Below, one piece after another: positions 1 to 9,203 of a DNA stretch of 64,000 bases. The stretch is from an uncultured Acidobacteriia bacterium (lineage in GTDB: Bacteria > Acidobacteriota > Terriglobia > Bryobacterales > Bryobacteraceae): NCBI GenBank assembly GCA_903929755.1, contig CAIYVZ010000207.1:1-64000 (forward strand). Direction: 5' to 3'. A program made the translations under genes and the position numbers. Position 1 is the stretch's first letter. Each line of letters starts with the position of its first letter. Under the pieces are notes generated by a model that saw only the letters and a program-made list of their open reading frames with translations, was not told the DNA's origin and did not search any database.

Positions 1-2
1 GA

Positions 3-239
3 CCGGACCCGCTCTCAGAGCAGAACGGCCTGGGTAAGAGAAAATCCAAGGCTCGGTCATATCCGGTAAGCATTACGGGTGGCGGGCCAGAAAAAGACAT
101 CTGGCGAATCGACGTTTACACAAAAAGCTTGACACCACCAACGCCGAGGATCTATCTGAATCCCTGTCAGAAATCGCCGAAACAGGGAACCACCACCACC
201 TCCCCCGACCATTACAGATCAGGCGGATTGTATGATTAG
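3..239 (+). CDS. possible 3' end of a gene cut by the window edge
   Basis: An open frame enters from the left edge and runs 78 codons to a TAG at 237-239, twenty bases before the GTG of the SpoIIE phosphatase. Its translation ends with WRIDVYTKSLTPPTPRIYL followed by a Thr/Pro/Ser-rich tail, which reads somewhat like a secreted or linker-rich C-terminus. I do not recognise a family. Its length is short enough to be chance in GC-rich DNA, and the other two forward frames close within 70 bases, so it is listed only as a possible partial gene. Confidence 0.22.
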   Translation, partial: PDPLSEQNGLGKRKSKARSYPVSITGGGPEKDIWRIDVYTKSLTPPTPRIYLNPCQKSPKQGTTTTSPDHYRSGGLYD

Positions 240-259
240 CCAACGAGCATAAAGTAACC

Positions 260-1894
260 GTGAAAACAAAGCTCCTCTGGTTTCGACTCTCAATTGGCTT
301 CGGCTTTCTGCTCGGCCTCCTGCTCCTCGGCCAGACCCTCGCCACCTATCACTATGTCTCTCGCCGCCTCGTTCGCGAGGAAGCGGGACGCGAAGCCGCG
401 CGCCGCATGCAGGCCATTACCCGCGCCATTCGCCAGGCCGGTAATCAGGAATCCACCAAACTCTCCCCCACCCTCATTGAACTCGTTAAAGAAAACCCCG
501 ACCAACTCGCCTGGATTCGCATCCTCAATATCGACGGAAAATCCATAGCCGAAACCGACCCCACCTCCATTGAGCTAACCTATAAGCCCGACGAACTCAG
601 TAAGCTCCTGGCCAAACGCGATCGAATCCCCGCCGAAGTCTCCACCAAATCCGGCACCGTCGTCGTCATTCTCACCCCCACACGCTTCAGTGGTGGAGGC
701 CCTGGCCGTGGCCCCAGTGGTGGTCCCGTCGGCCCCGATCGCCCCCCAGACGCTGGCGGCAGCCCCGAACCTCCCCCGCTACTCCCTCCCCCGCTCCCCA
801 CTCCCGGTGTTGCGCTCTCCGCCCCCCCCGGCCCCACCTTCTCCGCCAACCCCGCCTCTCCAGACCCGCTCGCCGGTCGCGGCGAGCCCAACGACCCCAG
901 CGGTCGCAACGGTCGTGCCGGACGAGGCCGCGGTGGCCGCCGCCCCCTCGAAGTCGCCGAAATCGGCATCTATCTCGACGGTGTTTCCACCACTTTCGGC
1001 CCCTTGCAGACCAGCTTAATCGTCGGCTGCGCTGCCGCCCTCGCCCTCCTCGGCGCCATGCTCCTCATCGCCCTCCGTTTCCGCGACTACATGCACGGGA
1101 AGCACATGGAAGAGGAACTCGGCCTCGCCCGCCGCGTCCAGCTCGACCTCTTCCCCACCGACGACTCCATCTCCAGCCGCCTCGGCTTCGCCGCCCGCTG
1201 CGTCCCCGCCTACCAGGTCGGCGGCGACCTCTACGATGTTTTTGAAACCGACGACGGCGAAGTTGCTCTCATCCTCGGCGACGTCTCCGGCAAAGGCCTC
1301 CCCGCCGCCCTCCTCATGGGCGTCGTTCAGGGAGCTGTCCGCGCTTCCGTCGGCACCGGCGACGCTGCCAATCACGAACAGGCCGCCGAGCGCCTCAATC
1401 ACCTGCTCTGCATGAAGACGGCCCGCGAGCGCTTCGTCAGCCTTTTCTGGTGCTATTATGACCGCGATAGCGGTCGTCTCCGCTACGTCAACGCTGGCCA
1501 CTTGCCCCCGCTTCTTGTCCGCCGCGACTCAGCCGGAACCCAAATCTTCCGCCTCGACGAAGGTGGCCCCGTCCTCGGGCTCCTCCCCGGCGTCCGCTTC
1601 CGCCAGGCCACCATCAACTCCCAGCCCGGTGACCTTCTCGTCGTCTTCTCCGACGGCATCCTCGAAGCCGCCAATGAAAAAGATGAAGAATTCGGCGAAG
1701 CCGGCATCGCAGCCTCCCTCGACCGCAATTGGGGCGGTAACCCCACCGAGATCTGCGCCGCCGTCCTTGCGGACGTTCGCCAGTTCCTTGGCACCTGTGC
1801 CCCCCAGGACGACCAAACGCTCCTCGTCGTTCGCCTCGATCCCGTCGCCACCGTCGTCCTTACACCGCAGATCACCTCCGCCACCACCCGATGA
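260..1894 (+). CDS. membrane-anchored SpoIIE/RsbU-type serine phosphatase
   Basis: Likely dephosphorylates an anti-sigma antagonist or similar partner in a partner-switching pathway. Residues about 5-30 form a first membrane helix. An extracytoplasmic stretch follows, with a very Pro/Gly-rich segment at about 141-225, then a second helix at about 251-274. The cytoplasmic PP2C/SpoIIE domain starts near 289 (LARRVQLDLFP) and carries the metal-site blocks GGDLYDVF, LGDVSGKGLPAALLMG, VVFSDGILEA and a final DDQTLLVV. The start is GTG at 260, since no in-frame ATG precedes the first helix. The extracytoplasmic part has no family I can name, and its low-complexity segment is C-rich at DNA level. The stop overlaps the next ATG (ATGA), implying coupled translation with the DCC-LMF gene. 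No anti-sigma or antagonist gene is adjacent, so the target is unknown. Confidence 0.88.
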   Translation: MKTKLLWFRLSIGFGFLLGLLLLGQTLATYHYVSRRLVREEAGREAARRMQAITRAIRQAGNQESTKLSPTLIELVKENPDQLAWIRILNIDGKSIAETDPTSIELTYKPDELSKLLAKRDRIPAEVSTKSGTVVVILTPTRFSGGGPGRGPSGGPVGPDRPPDAGGSPEPPPLLPPPLPTPGVALSAPPGPTFSANPASPDPLAGRGEPNDPSGRNGRAGRGRGGRRPLEVAEIGIYLDGVSTTFGPLQTSLIVGCAAALALLGAMLLIALRFRDYMHGKHMEEELGLARRVQLDLFPTDDSISSRLGFAARCVPAYQVGGDLYDVFETDDGEVALILGDVSGKGLPAALLMGVVQGAVRASVGTGDAANHEQAAERLNHLLCMKTARERFVSLFWCYYDRDSGRLRYVNAGHLPPLLVRRDSAGTQIFRLDEGGPVLGLLPGVRFRQATINSQPGDLLVVFSDGILEAANEKDEEFGEAGIAASLDRNWGGNPTEICAAVLADVRQFLGTCAPQDDQTLLVVRLDPVATVVLTPQITSATTR

Positions 1895-3693
1895 AAACTT
1901 TAATCTTCGATGGCGACTGCGCCTTCTGCCAGATCTGGGTCAACAACTGGAAGACCCGAACCGGCGACACCGTCCGCTACCTTCCCATCAAGGCGGCCCT
2001 CTCGAAGTTCCCCCAGCTTGCCCACGCAGACCTCAAACAGCGAGTCCATCTCGTTGTTTCTAATGAGTCCGGCGCTCAGGTCTACTCGGGAGCCGAAGCC
2101 GTTTTCCGTGCTCTGGCCTCAAATCCGCTCATCTGGCTCTACCTGCACTTTCCCGGCTTCGCCTTCCTCACCGAATTCCTCTACGGTCTCGTCGCCCGCC
2201 ATCGCAACGCCGCCATGAAGGTCACGCAGGCGCTCTGGGGCGATTCCGTCGAACCCTCCGAGTACTCCCACGCAGCCCTCGTCTTCACCCGCGTCCTGTC
2301 CTTCATTTATCTCCTCGCCTTCGCCTCCATCGGCACCCAGGTCAGAGGCCTCATCGGGGAAGAAGGCATCCTCCCCATCACCACGTTCCTCGCCAACATT
2401 CAAAAGCAAATCGGCGTCGCAGGCTTCTGGCGTCTCCCTACACTCTTCTGGCTCGACTCCTCTGACCTCGCCCTTCTCACCGTCTGCTGGGGAGGCGTCG
2501 CCCTCTCAGCCATCTCCATCATCGCCAAACCCTTCTCTAACTGGCAGCGCACCGTCTTCGCCATCCTCTGGCTCTACTACCTCTCGCTCGTCGCCGCCGG
2601 GCAAATGTTCATGGGCTTCCAGTGGGACTTCCTTCTCCTCGAAACCGGCTTCCTCGCCATCTTCCTCAAGCCCGCCCGCGGCCGCGTCTGGCTCTTCCAC
2701 CTCCTCCTCTTCCGCCTCATGTTCGAGTCCGGCGCCGTGAAATTGCTCTCCCATGACCCCTCCTGGGCCAACCTCACCGCCCTCGACGTCCACTTCCAGA
2801 CCCAGCCCCTCCCCAACCTCGTCGCCTGGTTCGTCCACCAGCTTCCGTCGGTTCTCCACAAGGCCGCCACGGGCATCATGTTCGTCATCGAACTCGCGGT
2901 GCCGTTCCTCATCCTCGGCCCCCGCCGCGTAAAACAATTCGCCGGTCTCGCTTTCATCCTCCTCCAGACCCTCATCTTTCTCACCGGCAACTACACTTTT
3001 TTCAATATCCTGACCGCGGCTTTGTGTCTCCTGCTCTTTGACGACACGTTCTTTCGAAGCTGCTACCAGCGCCTGAAGCGGAAACTCAAACCCGTAAAAC
3101 CCGTCCCCGTCTCCCATCCCACCACCAGAGTGGTCAGCGCCGCTATCGTCAGCCTCTCCGTCATCAGCCTGCTCGGAGTCTTCGCCCCTCTCCCCAAAAA
3201 ACTGGCCTCTCTCGAAACCTGGGCCTCGTCCATCGGTATCGTGAACCGCTACGGCCTGTTCGCGGTCATGACGGTCAACCGTCCAGAAATCCAAATCGAA
3301 GGCTCTCTCGACGGAGACCACTGGCTCGAATACAAATTCCGCCACAAACCAGGCCCCCTCGACCGCGCCCCCTCCTGGGTAGCCCCCTTCCAGCCCCGCC
3401 TCGACTGGCAAATGTGGTTCGCCGCAGTAAGCGGTGCCAGACAAACTCCCTGGCTCATCCCCCTGGTCCTGCGGACCCTCGAAGCCTCCAAACCAGTCTT
3501 AGCCCTCTACGAATCCAGCCCCTTCGGCCCCAACCCCCCGAAGTACGTCCGGGCCCTCCTCTACGACTACAAATTCACCACCTTTACCGAACGCCGCCAA
3601 ACCGGGAACTACTGGAAACGAGAACTCAAAGGTGTCTACTTCCCGCCCGTAGGTCTCCGAGGCCAGCCCCCCACCACAATGCAAAAGCCGTAA
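1891..3693 (+). CDS. DCC thiol-disulfide oxidoreductase fused to lipase maturation factor-like membrane protein
   Basis: Residues 1-115 form a DCC (DUF393) thioredoxin-like domain opening with LIFDGDCAFC, whose CxxC is the expected redox pair. From about residue 130 the protein is polytopic and resembles the lipase maturation factor family, including the block GQMFMGFQWDFLLLETGF followed by an acidic, Trp-rich soluble C-terminus (DGDHWLEYKFRHKPG). Eukaryotic LMF proteins help fold secreted lipases. A bacterial fusion with a disulfide enzyme would suit periplasmic folding of disulfide-bearing exported enzymes, but that is inference. The start is the ATG in the 4-base overlap with the SpoIIE gene. 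HTTM-type quinone-linked proteins are a related alternative. The next gene, gcvT, is 152 bases away, so this pair ends a unit. Confidence 0.82.
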   Translation: MKTLIFDGDCAFCQIWVNNWKTRTGDTVRYLPIKAALSKFPQLAHADLKQRVHLVVSNESGAQVYSGAEAVFRALASNPLIWLYLHFPGFAFLTEFLYGLVARHRNAAMKVTQALWGDSVEPSEYSHAALVFTRVLSFIYLLAFASIGTQVRGLIGEEGILPITTFLANIQKQIGVAGFWRLPTLFWLDSSDLALLTVCWGGVALSAISIIAKPFSNWQRTVFAILWLYYLSLVAAGQMFMGFQWDFLLLETGFLAIFLKPARGRVWLFHLLLFRLMFESGAVKLLSHDPSWANLTALDVHFQTQPLPNLVAWFVHQLPSVLHKAATGIMFVIELAVPFLILGPRRVKQFAGLAFILLQTLIFLTGNYTFFNILTAALCLLLFDDTFFRSCYQRLKRKLKPVKPVPVSHPTTRVVSAAIVSLSVISLLGVFAPLPKKLASLETWASSIGIVNRYGLFAVMTVNRPEIQIEGSLDGDHWLEYKFRHKPGPLDRAPSWVAPFQPRLDWQMWFAAVSGARQTPWLIPLVLRTLEASKPVLALYESSPFGPNPPKYVRALLYDYKFTTFTERRQTGNYWKRELKGVYFPPVGLRGQPPTTMQKP

Positions 3694-3845
3694 TATCGAT
3701 CTGCGCGCAGCGAATTCACCGTGATCCTCACATAATCACTACTGCGAACAGAAGCTGCTGGCATCCAGGCCCCACACCCATTCCCCGGACGGTACAATAT
3801 TTCTTGCGTGAACCCGCGCCGTCTCCACCCACAAATAACCGCCAA

Positions 3846-4952
3846 ATGACCACCGTCGGCCCCCTCCTCAAAACTCCCCTCAACGAAATACATCGCGCCC
3901 ACGGCGCCAAAATGGTCGACTTCGGTGGCTGGGACATGCCAGTCCAGTACTCCGGCCTCGTCGATGAACACCACACCGTGCGCAAAGCCGTCGGCCTGTT
4001 CGACGTCAGCCACATGGGCGAAATCGAAATCCGCGGCCCCGAAGCCCTGCAAGCCACCTCCTTCATCACCACCAACTACACCGCCAACCTCAAAGACGGC
4101 CAGGCCCACTACGCTGGTCTCCTCTACGATCACGGCGGTTTTGTCGACGACATCCTCGTCCACCGCGTCTCCCAAAACCACTTTTTCCTCTGCGTCAACG
4201 CCGGCAATCAGGAAAAAGATTTCGACCACATCCGTACCTCCGTCGCCTCCTTCGATTGCGAACCGGAATACGCAAGCCCAAAATACGCGCAAATCGCAAT
4301 CCAGGGCCCCTTCGCCCTCGCCACCGCGCAGCCCCTCACCGAAACGCCCCTCTCACAAATCCGCTACTACTGGTTCGCCGACGGTACTTTCGCCGGTGTC
4401 CCCGCCCGCATCGCCCGCACCGGCTACACCGGTGAAGATGGCTTCGAAATCTATGTTTCTCCCGATGACGCCCCGGCCGTCTGGAATGCCATCATGGCCT
4501 CCGGTGCTGCACACGGCATAAAACCCTGCGGCCTCGGCGCCCGCAACACCCTCCGCCTCGAAGCCGCTATGGCTCTGTACGGCCACGAAATCGGCGCTTC
4601 CATCTCCCCTCTGGAAGCCGGCCTCAACTGGATCGTCAAGTTCGACAAAGGCGACTTCATCGGCCGCGACGCCCTGCTTCGCCAAAAGGAACAGGGCCTC
4701 ACCCGCAAGCTCGCCGGCTTCGAAATGAAGGGCCGCGGCATCGGTCGCGACGGCTACGAAGTCCTCGTAGACGGCAATCCCGCTGGCTGGGTCACCTCCG
4801 GCTCGCCCTCGCCCACCCAAAATCGCAACATCGGCCTCTGCTACGTGCCCGCCGACCGGGCCGCTATCGGCCAAAAAATCGAAATCATCATCCGCAACCA
4901 ACCGGTGGAAGCGGAAATCGTCCCCACACCTTTCTACAAGAGGCCCCAATGA
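3846..4952 (+). CDS. gcvT: glycine cleavage system T protein (aminomethyltransferase)
   Basis: Transfers the methylene group of aminomethylated lipoyl-GcvH to tetrahydrofolate and releases ammonia. It is 368 residues, the usual size. Family blocks are clear: KTPLNEIHRAHGAKMVDFGGWDMPVQY at the N-terminus (given here only as landmark residues, positions 9-35), FDVSHMGEIEI, the RTGYTGEDGFEI block and the C-terminal GYVTSG-like GWVTSGSPSP. The ATG at 3846 fits the family N-terminus although the frame stays open further upstream. No clear Shine-Dalgarno is visible. A TACAAT hexamer at 3793-3798 could be a -10 box but has no good -35. I looked for glycine riboswitch signatures in 3694-3845 and saw none. 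The stop overlaps gcvH. gcvP is not in the window. Confidence 0.97.
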   Translation: MTTVGPLLKTPLNEIHRAHGAKMVDFGGWDMPVQYSGLVDEHHTVRKAVGLFDVSHMGEIEIRGPEALQATSFITTNYTANLKDGQAHYAGLLYDHGGFVDDILVHRVSQNHFFLCVNAGNQEKDFDHIRTSVASFDCEPEYASPKYAQIAIQGPFALATAQPLTETPLSQIRYYWFADGTFAGVPARIARTGYTGEDGFEIYVSPDDAPAVWNAIMASGAAHGIKPCGLGARNTLRLEAAMALYGHEIGASISPLEAGLNWIVKFDKGDFIGRDALLRQKEQGLTRKLAGFEMKGRGIGRDGYEVLVDGNPAGWVTSGSPSPTQNRNIGLCYVPADRAAIGQKIEIIIRNQPVEAEIVPTPFYKRPQ

Positions 4953-5335
4953 TCTATCCCGAAAGCTACCGCTACACCAAAGAGCACGAGTGGGTTTCCG
5001 TATCTGCCGATGTCGCCACCATCGGCATCACCCACCACGCCCAGCACGAACTCGGTGACATCGTGTATGTCGATTTGCCCAAGTCCGGCTCTCACGTCGA
5101 TAAAGGTCGCACTTTTGGCAGCGTGGAATCCGTCAAGGCCGTCTCCGACATCTACTCTCCCGTCACCGGCGAAGTCCTGGAATCGAACGACACCCTCGCT
5201 ACCACCCCCGAGCAGCTCAACTCCGATCCCCACGAAGCCGCCTGGCTCATCAAAGTGAAGCTCGAAGGCGACAACGACCTTTCAGCTCTCATGTCCGCCG
5301 CCGACTACACCGCCTACGCTGGCGCCGAAGGCTAA
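4949..5335 (+). CDS. gcvH: glycine cleavage system H protein (lipoyl carrier)
   Basis: Lipoylated shuttle that carries the aminomethyl group from GcvP to GcvT and GcvL. At 128 residues it is full length. The lipoyl attachment block is GSVESVKAVSDIYSPVTGEV, with Lys in ESVKAVS as the modified residue, and the N-terminal TKEHEWV is typical. It starts at the ATG overlapping the gcvT stop (ATGA), so the two are surely co-translated. After it lie 268 bases (5336-5603) without a supported gene. They contain short C-rich frames that look like chance, and neither a terminator nor a clear promoter. Confidence 0.97.
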   Translation: MIYPESYRYTKEHEWVSVSADVATIGITHHAQHELGDIVYVDLPKSGSHVDKGRTFGSVESVKAVSDIYSPVTGEVLESNDTLATTPEQLNSDPHEAAWLIKVKLEGDNDLSALMSAADYTAYAGAEG

Positions 5336-5603
5336 CCCCGAAAGTTTGCGCAGTACAGCACGACACCCCAGGGTACAACCATTGGCGAGGCATTATGCGT
5401 GCCGCTTCCATCTGCACAGGCAGCTGTCCCCCACGCGCTGGGCCAACTCCGCTGTATCAATCCCCGCGCGGCGGCTGCTTCCCCCCATCCCACAACCCCA
5501 ACAAAAAGCCCTGTAATCCGCGTCCAATTCGACCCACCACCAAAACCGCAAACCCGAAGTGTGCCCGCCCTCCAAATCGCGATAACATAATCGATAACCC
5601 CAA

Positions 5604-7667
5604 ATGCTGCGAAACTGTCTAAACGCCCTGATACTCGGCTCCCTCACGGCCCTGCTCGTTTCGGCCACCGAAACCCCAGGCACCGAAGCCGCAGGCGATT
5701 CCGCCCCCCGCGCCCCGCTGGGCAAATACACCGCCGCCGAACGCCGCCACTGGTCCTTCCAGCCCCGCACCACCCCCATAATCCCTGCCTTCACCACCCC
5801 AGCCGACAAAGCCTGGACTAAATCCAGCGGTGCTGCATCCAACATCGACGCCTTCGTGCTCGCCCGCCTGAAGAAGGAAACCCTCACCCACGCCCCCGAA
5901 GCCGACCGCACCACCCTCATTCGCCGCATCACCTTCGACCTCACCGGCCTCCCCCCCACCCCCGCCGAAATTGCCGCCTTCCTCGCCGACAAAGCCCCCA
6001 ACGCCTGGGATAAAGTCATCGACCGCCTCCTCGCCTCCCCCCACTACGGCGAACGCTGGGGCCAGCACTGGCTCGACGTCGTCCGCTTCTCCGAAACCGA
6101 AGGCTTCGAATACGACAACTTCCGCCCCGACGCCTGGCGCTACCGCGACTACGTCATCCGCGCCTTCAATAACGACAAGCCCTGGGACCGCTTCATCCGC
6201 GAACAACTCGCCGGCGACGAAATCTCGCCCCAGGAAGACGAAACCCTCATCGCCGCCGGTTTCAACCGCCTCGGCCCCATCCGCCGCAACGCCGGCAACC
6301 AGGCCGTCTCCAGCAGCCGCAACGAACAGCTCACCGAAATGACCAATATCGTCGGCACCGGCTTCATGGGCGTTACCCTCGGTTGCGCCCGCTGCCACGA
6401 CCACAAATTCGACGGCTTCCGCCAGTCTGACTACTACCGCGTCCAGGCCTTTTTCTCCACCCTCCAGCCCAACGACCTCACCAAAGCCACCGCCGAAGAA
6501 CAGGCCGCCTGGAAAGCCAAAGCCGCTCCCTTCCAGGCCGAAGTCGCTACCTTGAACAAGGAAATCGTCCGCCGCAAAAATGCCAGCCTGCCTCTCGACG
6601 ACCTGGAAGCCAAATTCGATGCCGCCCAGGAAAAGGTCCCCGCCGCTCTCCCAGCCCTCTTCACCGTCAAGAATGACCCCACCCAGAAGGCCCCCATCCA
6701 CCTCCTCCCCCGCGGCGACTACGAACACCCCGGCGATTCTGTCGGCATGCGCGTCCCCGGTGTTTTCCTCCCGGAAGACGCTCCCGAGGTAGAGGAAACC
6801 CTCGAGAAGCCCCGCGAATACCTGGCCAACTGGCTCACCGACGTAAAGAATCCCCTCACCGCCCGCGTCATGGTCAACCGTATCTGGAACTACCATTTCG
6901 GACGCGGCATCGTCGGCACCCCCAACGATTTCGGCCGCATGGGCGAACGCCCCCTCAATCCCGAACTCCTCGACTACCTCGCCAACGAATTCATCGCCTC
7001 CGGCTACAGCGTCAAGCACATGCACCGCCTCATCCTGACCTCAAACACCTGGCGTCAGGCCTCCGTGGCCCCGCAGTCCGTCGTCGATAAAGATCCCGAC
7101 GCCCGCTACCTGTCCCGCTTCCCCCGCTCCCGTCTCGAAGCCGAAGAAATCCGCGACTCTATGCTCCACGTCTCCGGTCTCCTCAACCTCAAACAGGGCG
7201 GTCCTGGCGTAATGACCCCCATCGACAAAGTCCTTGTCGCAGCCCTCTACACTCCCTCCCAGTGGAAGGCCGCCCGCGATACCACCGAGTACACGCGCCG
7301 GACCATCTATCTCATCGCCAAACGCAACATGGAACTCCCCTTCATGCAGGCCTTCGACGCGCCCGATAACACCGTCTCCTGCCCTCGACGCGACTCCAGT
7401 ACCCACGCCCCGCAGGCCCTCGAAATGCTCAACGGAGATCTGGCCAACCAGGCCGCCGCCGCCTTCGCCGTACGCCTGTTGAAGGAAGCCGGCCCCGACC
7501 ACCGCATGCAGATCAACCTCGCCTGGCAACTCACAGCCGGACGCGCCCCCAAACCCACCGAACTCAAACTGGCCTTAGACTACCTATCCAAAGGCGAAGA
7601 AGCTAAATCAAGAGAGCAATTCGCCCTGGCCATGTTCAACCTGAACGCTTTCCTCTACGTGAATTAG
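5604..7667 (+). CDS. exported DUF1549/DUF1553 protein (PSD1-type, without its own cytochrome domain)
   Basis: A 687-residue protein with a signal peptide (LNALILGSLTALLVSATE). Residues about 80-290 match DUF1549 (RRITFDLTGLPPTPAEIAAF, GERWGQHWLDVVRFSETEG, and LGCARCHDHKFDGF, whose CARCH is a CxxCH heme-type motif). After a short Lys/Ala-rich helical stretch, residues about 400-650 match DUF1553 (MVNRIWNYHFGRGIVGTPNDFG and SNTWRQASV blocks). In planctomycetes and acidobacteria this pair usually follows an N-terminal PSD1 cytochrome c domain, which is absent here; a separate small cytochrome lies two genes on. The family's activity is not established. It is followed at 105 bases by its usual partner, a DUF1501 protein, so the two likely act together in the periplasm. 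Confidence 0.9.
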   Translation: MLRNCLNALILGSLTALLVSATETPGTEAAGDSAPRAPLGKYTAAERRHWSFQPRTTPIIPAFTTPADKAWTKSSGAASNIDAFVLARLKKETLTHAPEADRTTLIRRITFDLTGLPPTPAEIAAFLADKAPNAWDKVIDRLLASPHYGERWGQHWLDVVRFSETEGFEYDNFRPDAWRYRDYVIRAFNNDKPWDRFIREQLAGDEISPQEDETLIAAGFNRLGPIRRNAGNQAVSSSRNEQLTEMTNIVGTGFMGVTLGCARCHDHKFDGFRQSDYYRVQAFFSTLQPNDLTKATAEEQAAWKAKAAPFQAEVATLNKEIVRRKNASLPLDDLEAKFDAAQEKVPAALPALFTVKNDPTQKAPIHLLPRGDYEHPGDSVGMRVPGVFLPEDAPEVEETLEKPREYLANWLTDVKNPLTARVMVNRIWNYHFGRGIVGTPNDFGRMGERPLNPELLDYLANEFIASGYSVKHMHRLILTSNTWRQASVAPQSVVDKDPDARYLSRFPRSRLEAEEIRDSMLHVSGLLNLKQGGPGVMTPIDKVLVAALYTPSQWKAARDTTEYTRRTIYLIAKRNMELPFMQAFDAPDNTVSCPRRDSSTHAPQALEMLNGDLANQAAAAFAVRLLKEAGPDHRMQINLAWQLTAGRAPKPTELKLALDYLSKGEEAKSREQFALAMFNLNAFLYVN

Positions 7668-7772
7668 CATGCGAACTCAACCTCTGTCTCCGCCATCCTG
7701 CCCTCGCCCGGTATCGCTCTACCGAACCGCGACCGTAAGGGCGCGGCACGCCACCCCCCAGGGAGCCACCCA

Positions 7773-9203
7773 ATGACCCGCCAATTTCCCCACGCCATCC
7801 CCACCCGCAATCGCCGCGAATTCGTCACCGACGCCTTCTGCGGTTTCGGCTCCCTCGCCCTCGCCGACATCGTCGCGCGCGAAGCCCAGGCCGCCCCCGC
7901 CAACCCCCTCGCACCCAAACGTCCCACCAACCCCGACCGAGCCAAAGCCAAAGCCGCCGTCTTCCTCTTCATGGCCGGAGGCCCCTCCCACATGGAGACC
8001 TTCGACCCCAAGCCCATCCTCAATAAGCTCCACGGCCAAAAGCGTCCCGCCGAATTCGGCGAAGCCAAATACCAGTTTGTCCAGGCCAACGCCACCCTCC
8101 TCGGCACCAAACGAACTTTCAAAAAGTACGGCCAGGCCGGCATCGAAGTCTCCGACCTCCTGCCCCACACAGCCGAATGCGTCGATGACATGGCCGTCAT
8201 CCGCTCCGTCCACGCCGACATGGTCGTCCACTCCGCCGCCCAGTACCAGATGTTCACCGGACGCATTCTCCCCGGCTTCCCCAGCCTCGGCTCCTGGCTC
8301 CTCTACGGCCTCGGCACCGAAAGCAAATCCCTCCCCGGCTACGTCGTCCTCCCCGACCCCCATGGCGCCCTCGAAGCCGGCATCCCCATGTACGGCAACG
8401 GCTTCCTTCCCGCCGTCTACCAGCCCACCCACTTCCGTACCGGCCCCAAGCCTGTCCTCAACCTCGACCTGCCCCAGGGCGTCACCCGCGAGGACCGCGT
8501 CCGTACTCTCAATCTCATCAAAGGCCTCGACCAGGCCGACATGCGCCCCGGCGACCAGGAACTCGAGGCCCGCATCGGTGCCTATGACCTCGCCTTCCGC
8601 ATGCAAACCGAAGCCCCGGAAGTCTTTGATCTCTCAAAGGAATCCCCCAAAACTCTCGAAATGTACGGCATCGGGGACCCCATCACGGATGATTACGGCC
8701 GCCGCTTGCTCCTCACTCGCCGCCTCCTCGAAAAGGGCGTCCGCTTCATCTGTCCCGTCCACGGCGGTGGCCCCGGCAACCTCCAGTGGGATGCTCACGA
8801 GGACATTGAAGAGAACCACCTCCGTATGGCCGCGCAATCCGACAAGCCCATCGCCGGCTTCCTCAAGGATCTGAAGCAGCGAGGCATGCTCGATTCCACC
8901 CTCGTTATGTGGGGCGGGGAATTCGGTCGCTCCCCCGAATCACAGGGTGGCAAGGGCCGCGACCACCACAACCTCGGTTTCAGCATGTGGATGGCGGGCG
9001 GCGGTATCAAAGGTGGACAGGTTGTCGGCGCCACCGATGATATCGGCCTCAAAGCCATTCAGGACCCCTACCACCTCCGCGACGTCCATACCACCATCCT
9101 CAACCAGCTCGGTCTCGATCAGGACGCCGTCAGCTTCCTCCACCAGGGCCGCCGCGAGCGCCTCACCGAGGTAAGGGGAAAAGTGATATCGCAGATTGTA
9201 TGA
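7773..9203 (+). CDS. Tat-exported DUF1501 protein
   Basis: A 476-residue DUF1501 protein, related to the alkaline phosphatase/sulfatase fold. The N-terminus has a twin-arginine-like signal (NRREFVTDAFCGFGSLAL). Typical blocks include LFMAGGPSHMETFDPKP, HTAECVDDMAVIRSVHADMV, WGGEFGRSPESQGGKGRDHH and FSMWMAGGGIKGGQVVGATD. The biochemical activity of the family is unknown, but DUF1501 genes almost always pair with DUF1549/1553 genes as here. The start ATG at 7773 places the arginine pair correctly. Its stop overlaps the next gene by four bases (ATGA), which links it translationally to the small cytochrome. Confidence 0.92.
   Translation: MTRQFPHAIPTRNRREFVTDAFCGFGSLALADIVAREAQAAPANPLAPKRPTNPDRAKAKAAVFLFMAGGPSHMETFDPKPILNKLHGQKRPAEFGEAKYQFVQANATLLGTKRTFKKYGQAGIEVSDLLPHTAECVDDMAVIRSVHADMVVHSAAQYQMFTGRILPGFPSLGSWLLYGLGTESKSLPGYVVLPDPHGALEAGIPMYGNGFLPAVYQPTHFRTGPKPVLNLDLPQGVTREDRVRTLNLIKGLDQADMRPGDQELEARIGAYDLAFRMQTEAPEVFDLSKESPKTLEMYGIGDPITDDYGRRLLLTRRLLEKGVRFICPVHGGGPGNLQWDAHEDIEENHLRMAAQSDKPIAGFLKDLKQRGMLDSTLVMWGGEFGRSPESQGGKGRDHHNLGFSMWMAGGGIKGGQVVGATDDIGLKAIQDPYHLRDVHTTILNQLGLDQDAVSFLHQGRRERLTEVRGKVISQIV

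Noticed and set aside
2506-3444. Long antisense open frame over the DCC-LMF gene
   Set aside because: Rich in Glu/Gly/Asp/Val as expected from the complement of C-rich codons. The forward frame carries real family motifs.
3694-3845. Glycine riboswitch before gcvT
   Set aside because: No conserved glycine aptamer core could be seen in these 152 bases.
5393-5603. Small frames between gcvH and the DUF1549 gene
   Set aside because: Short, C-rich, no ribosome binding site and no family resemblance.
5619-7025. 468-codon antisense frame over the DUF1549/1553 gene
   Set aside because: Low-complexity Gly/Glu/Val/Ala product mirroring the sense codons; no motif.
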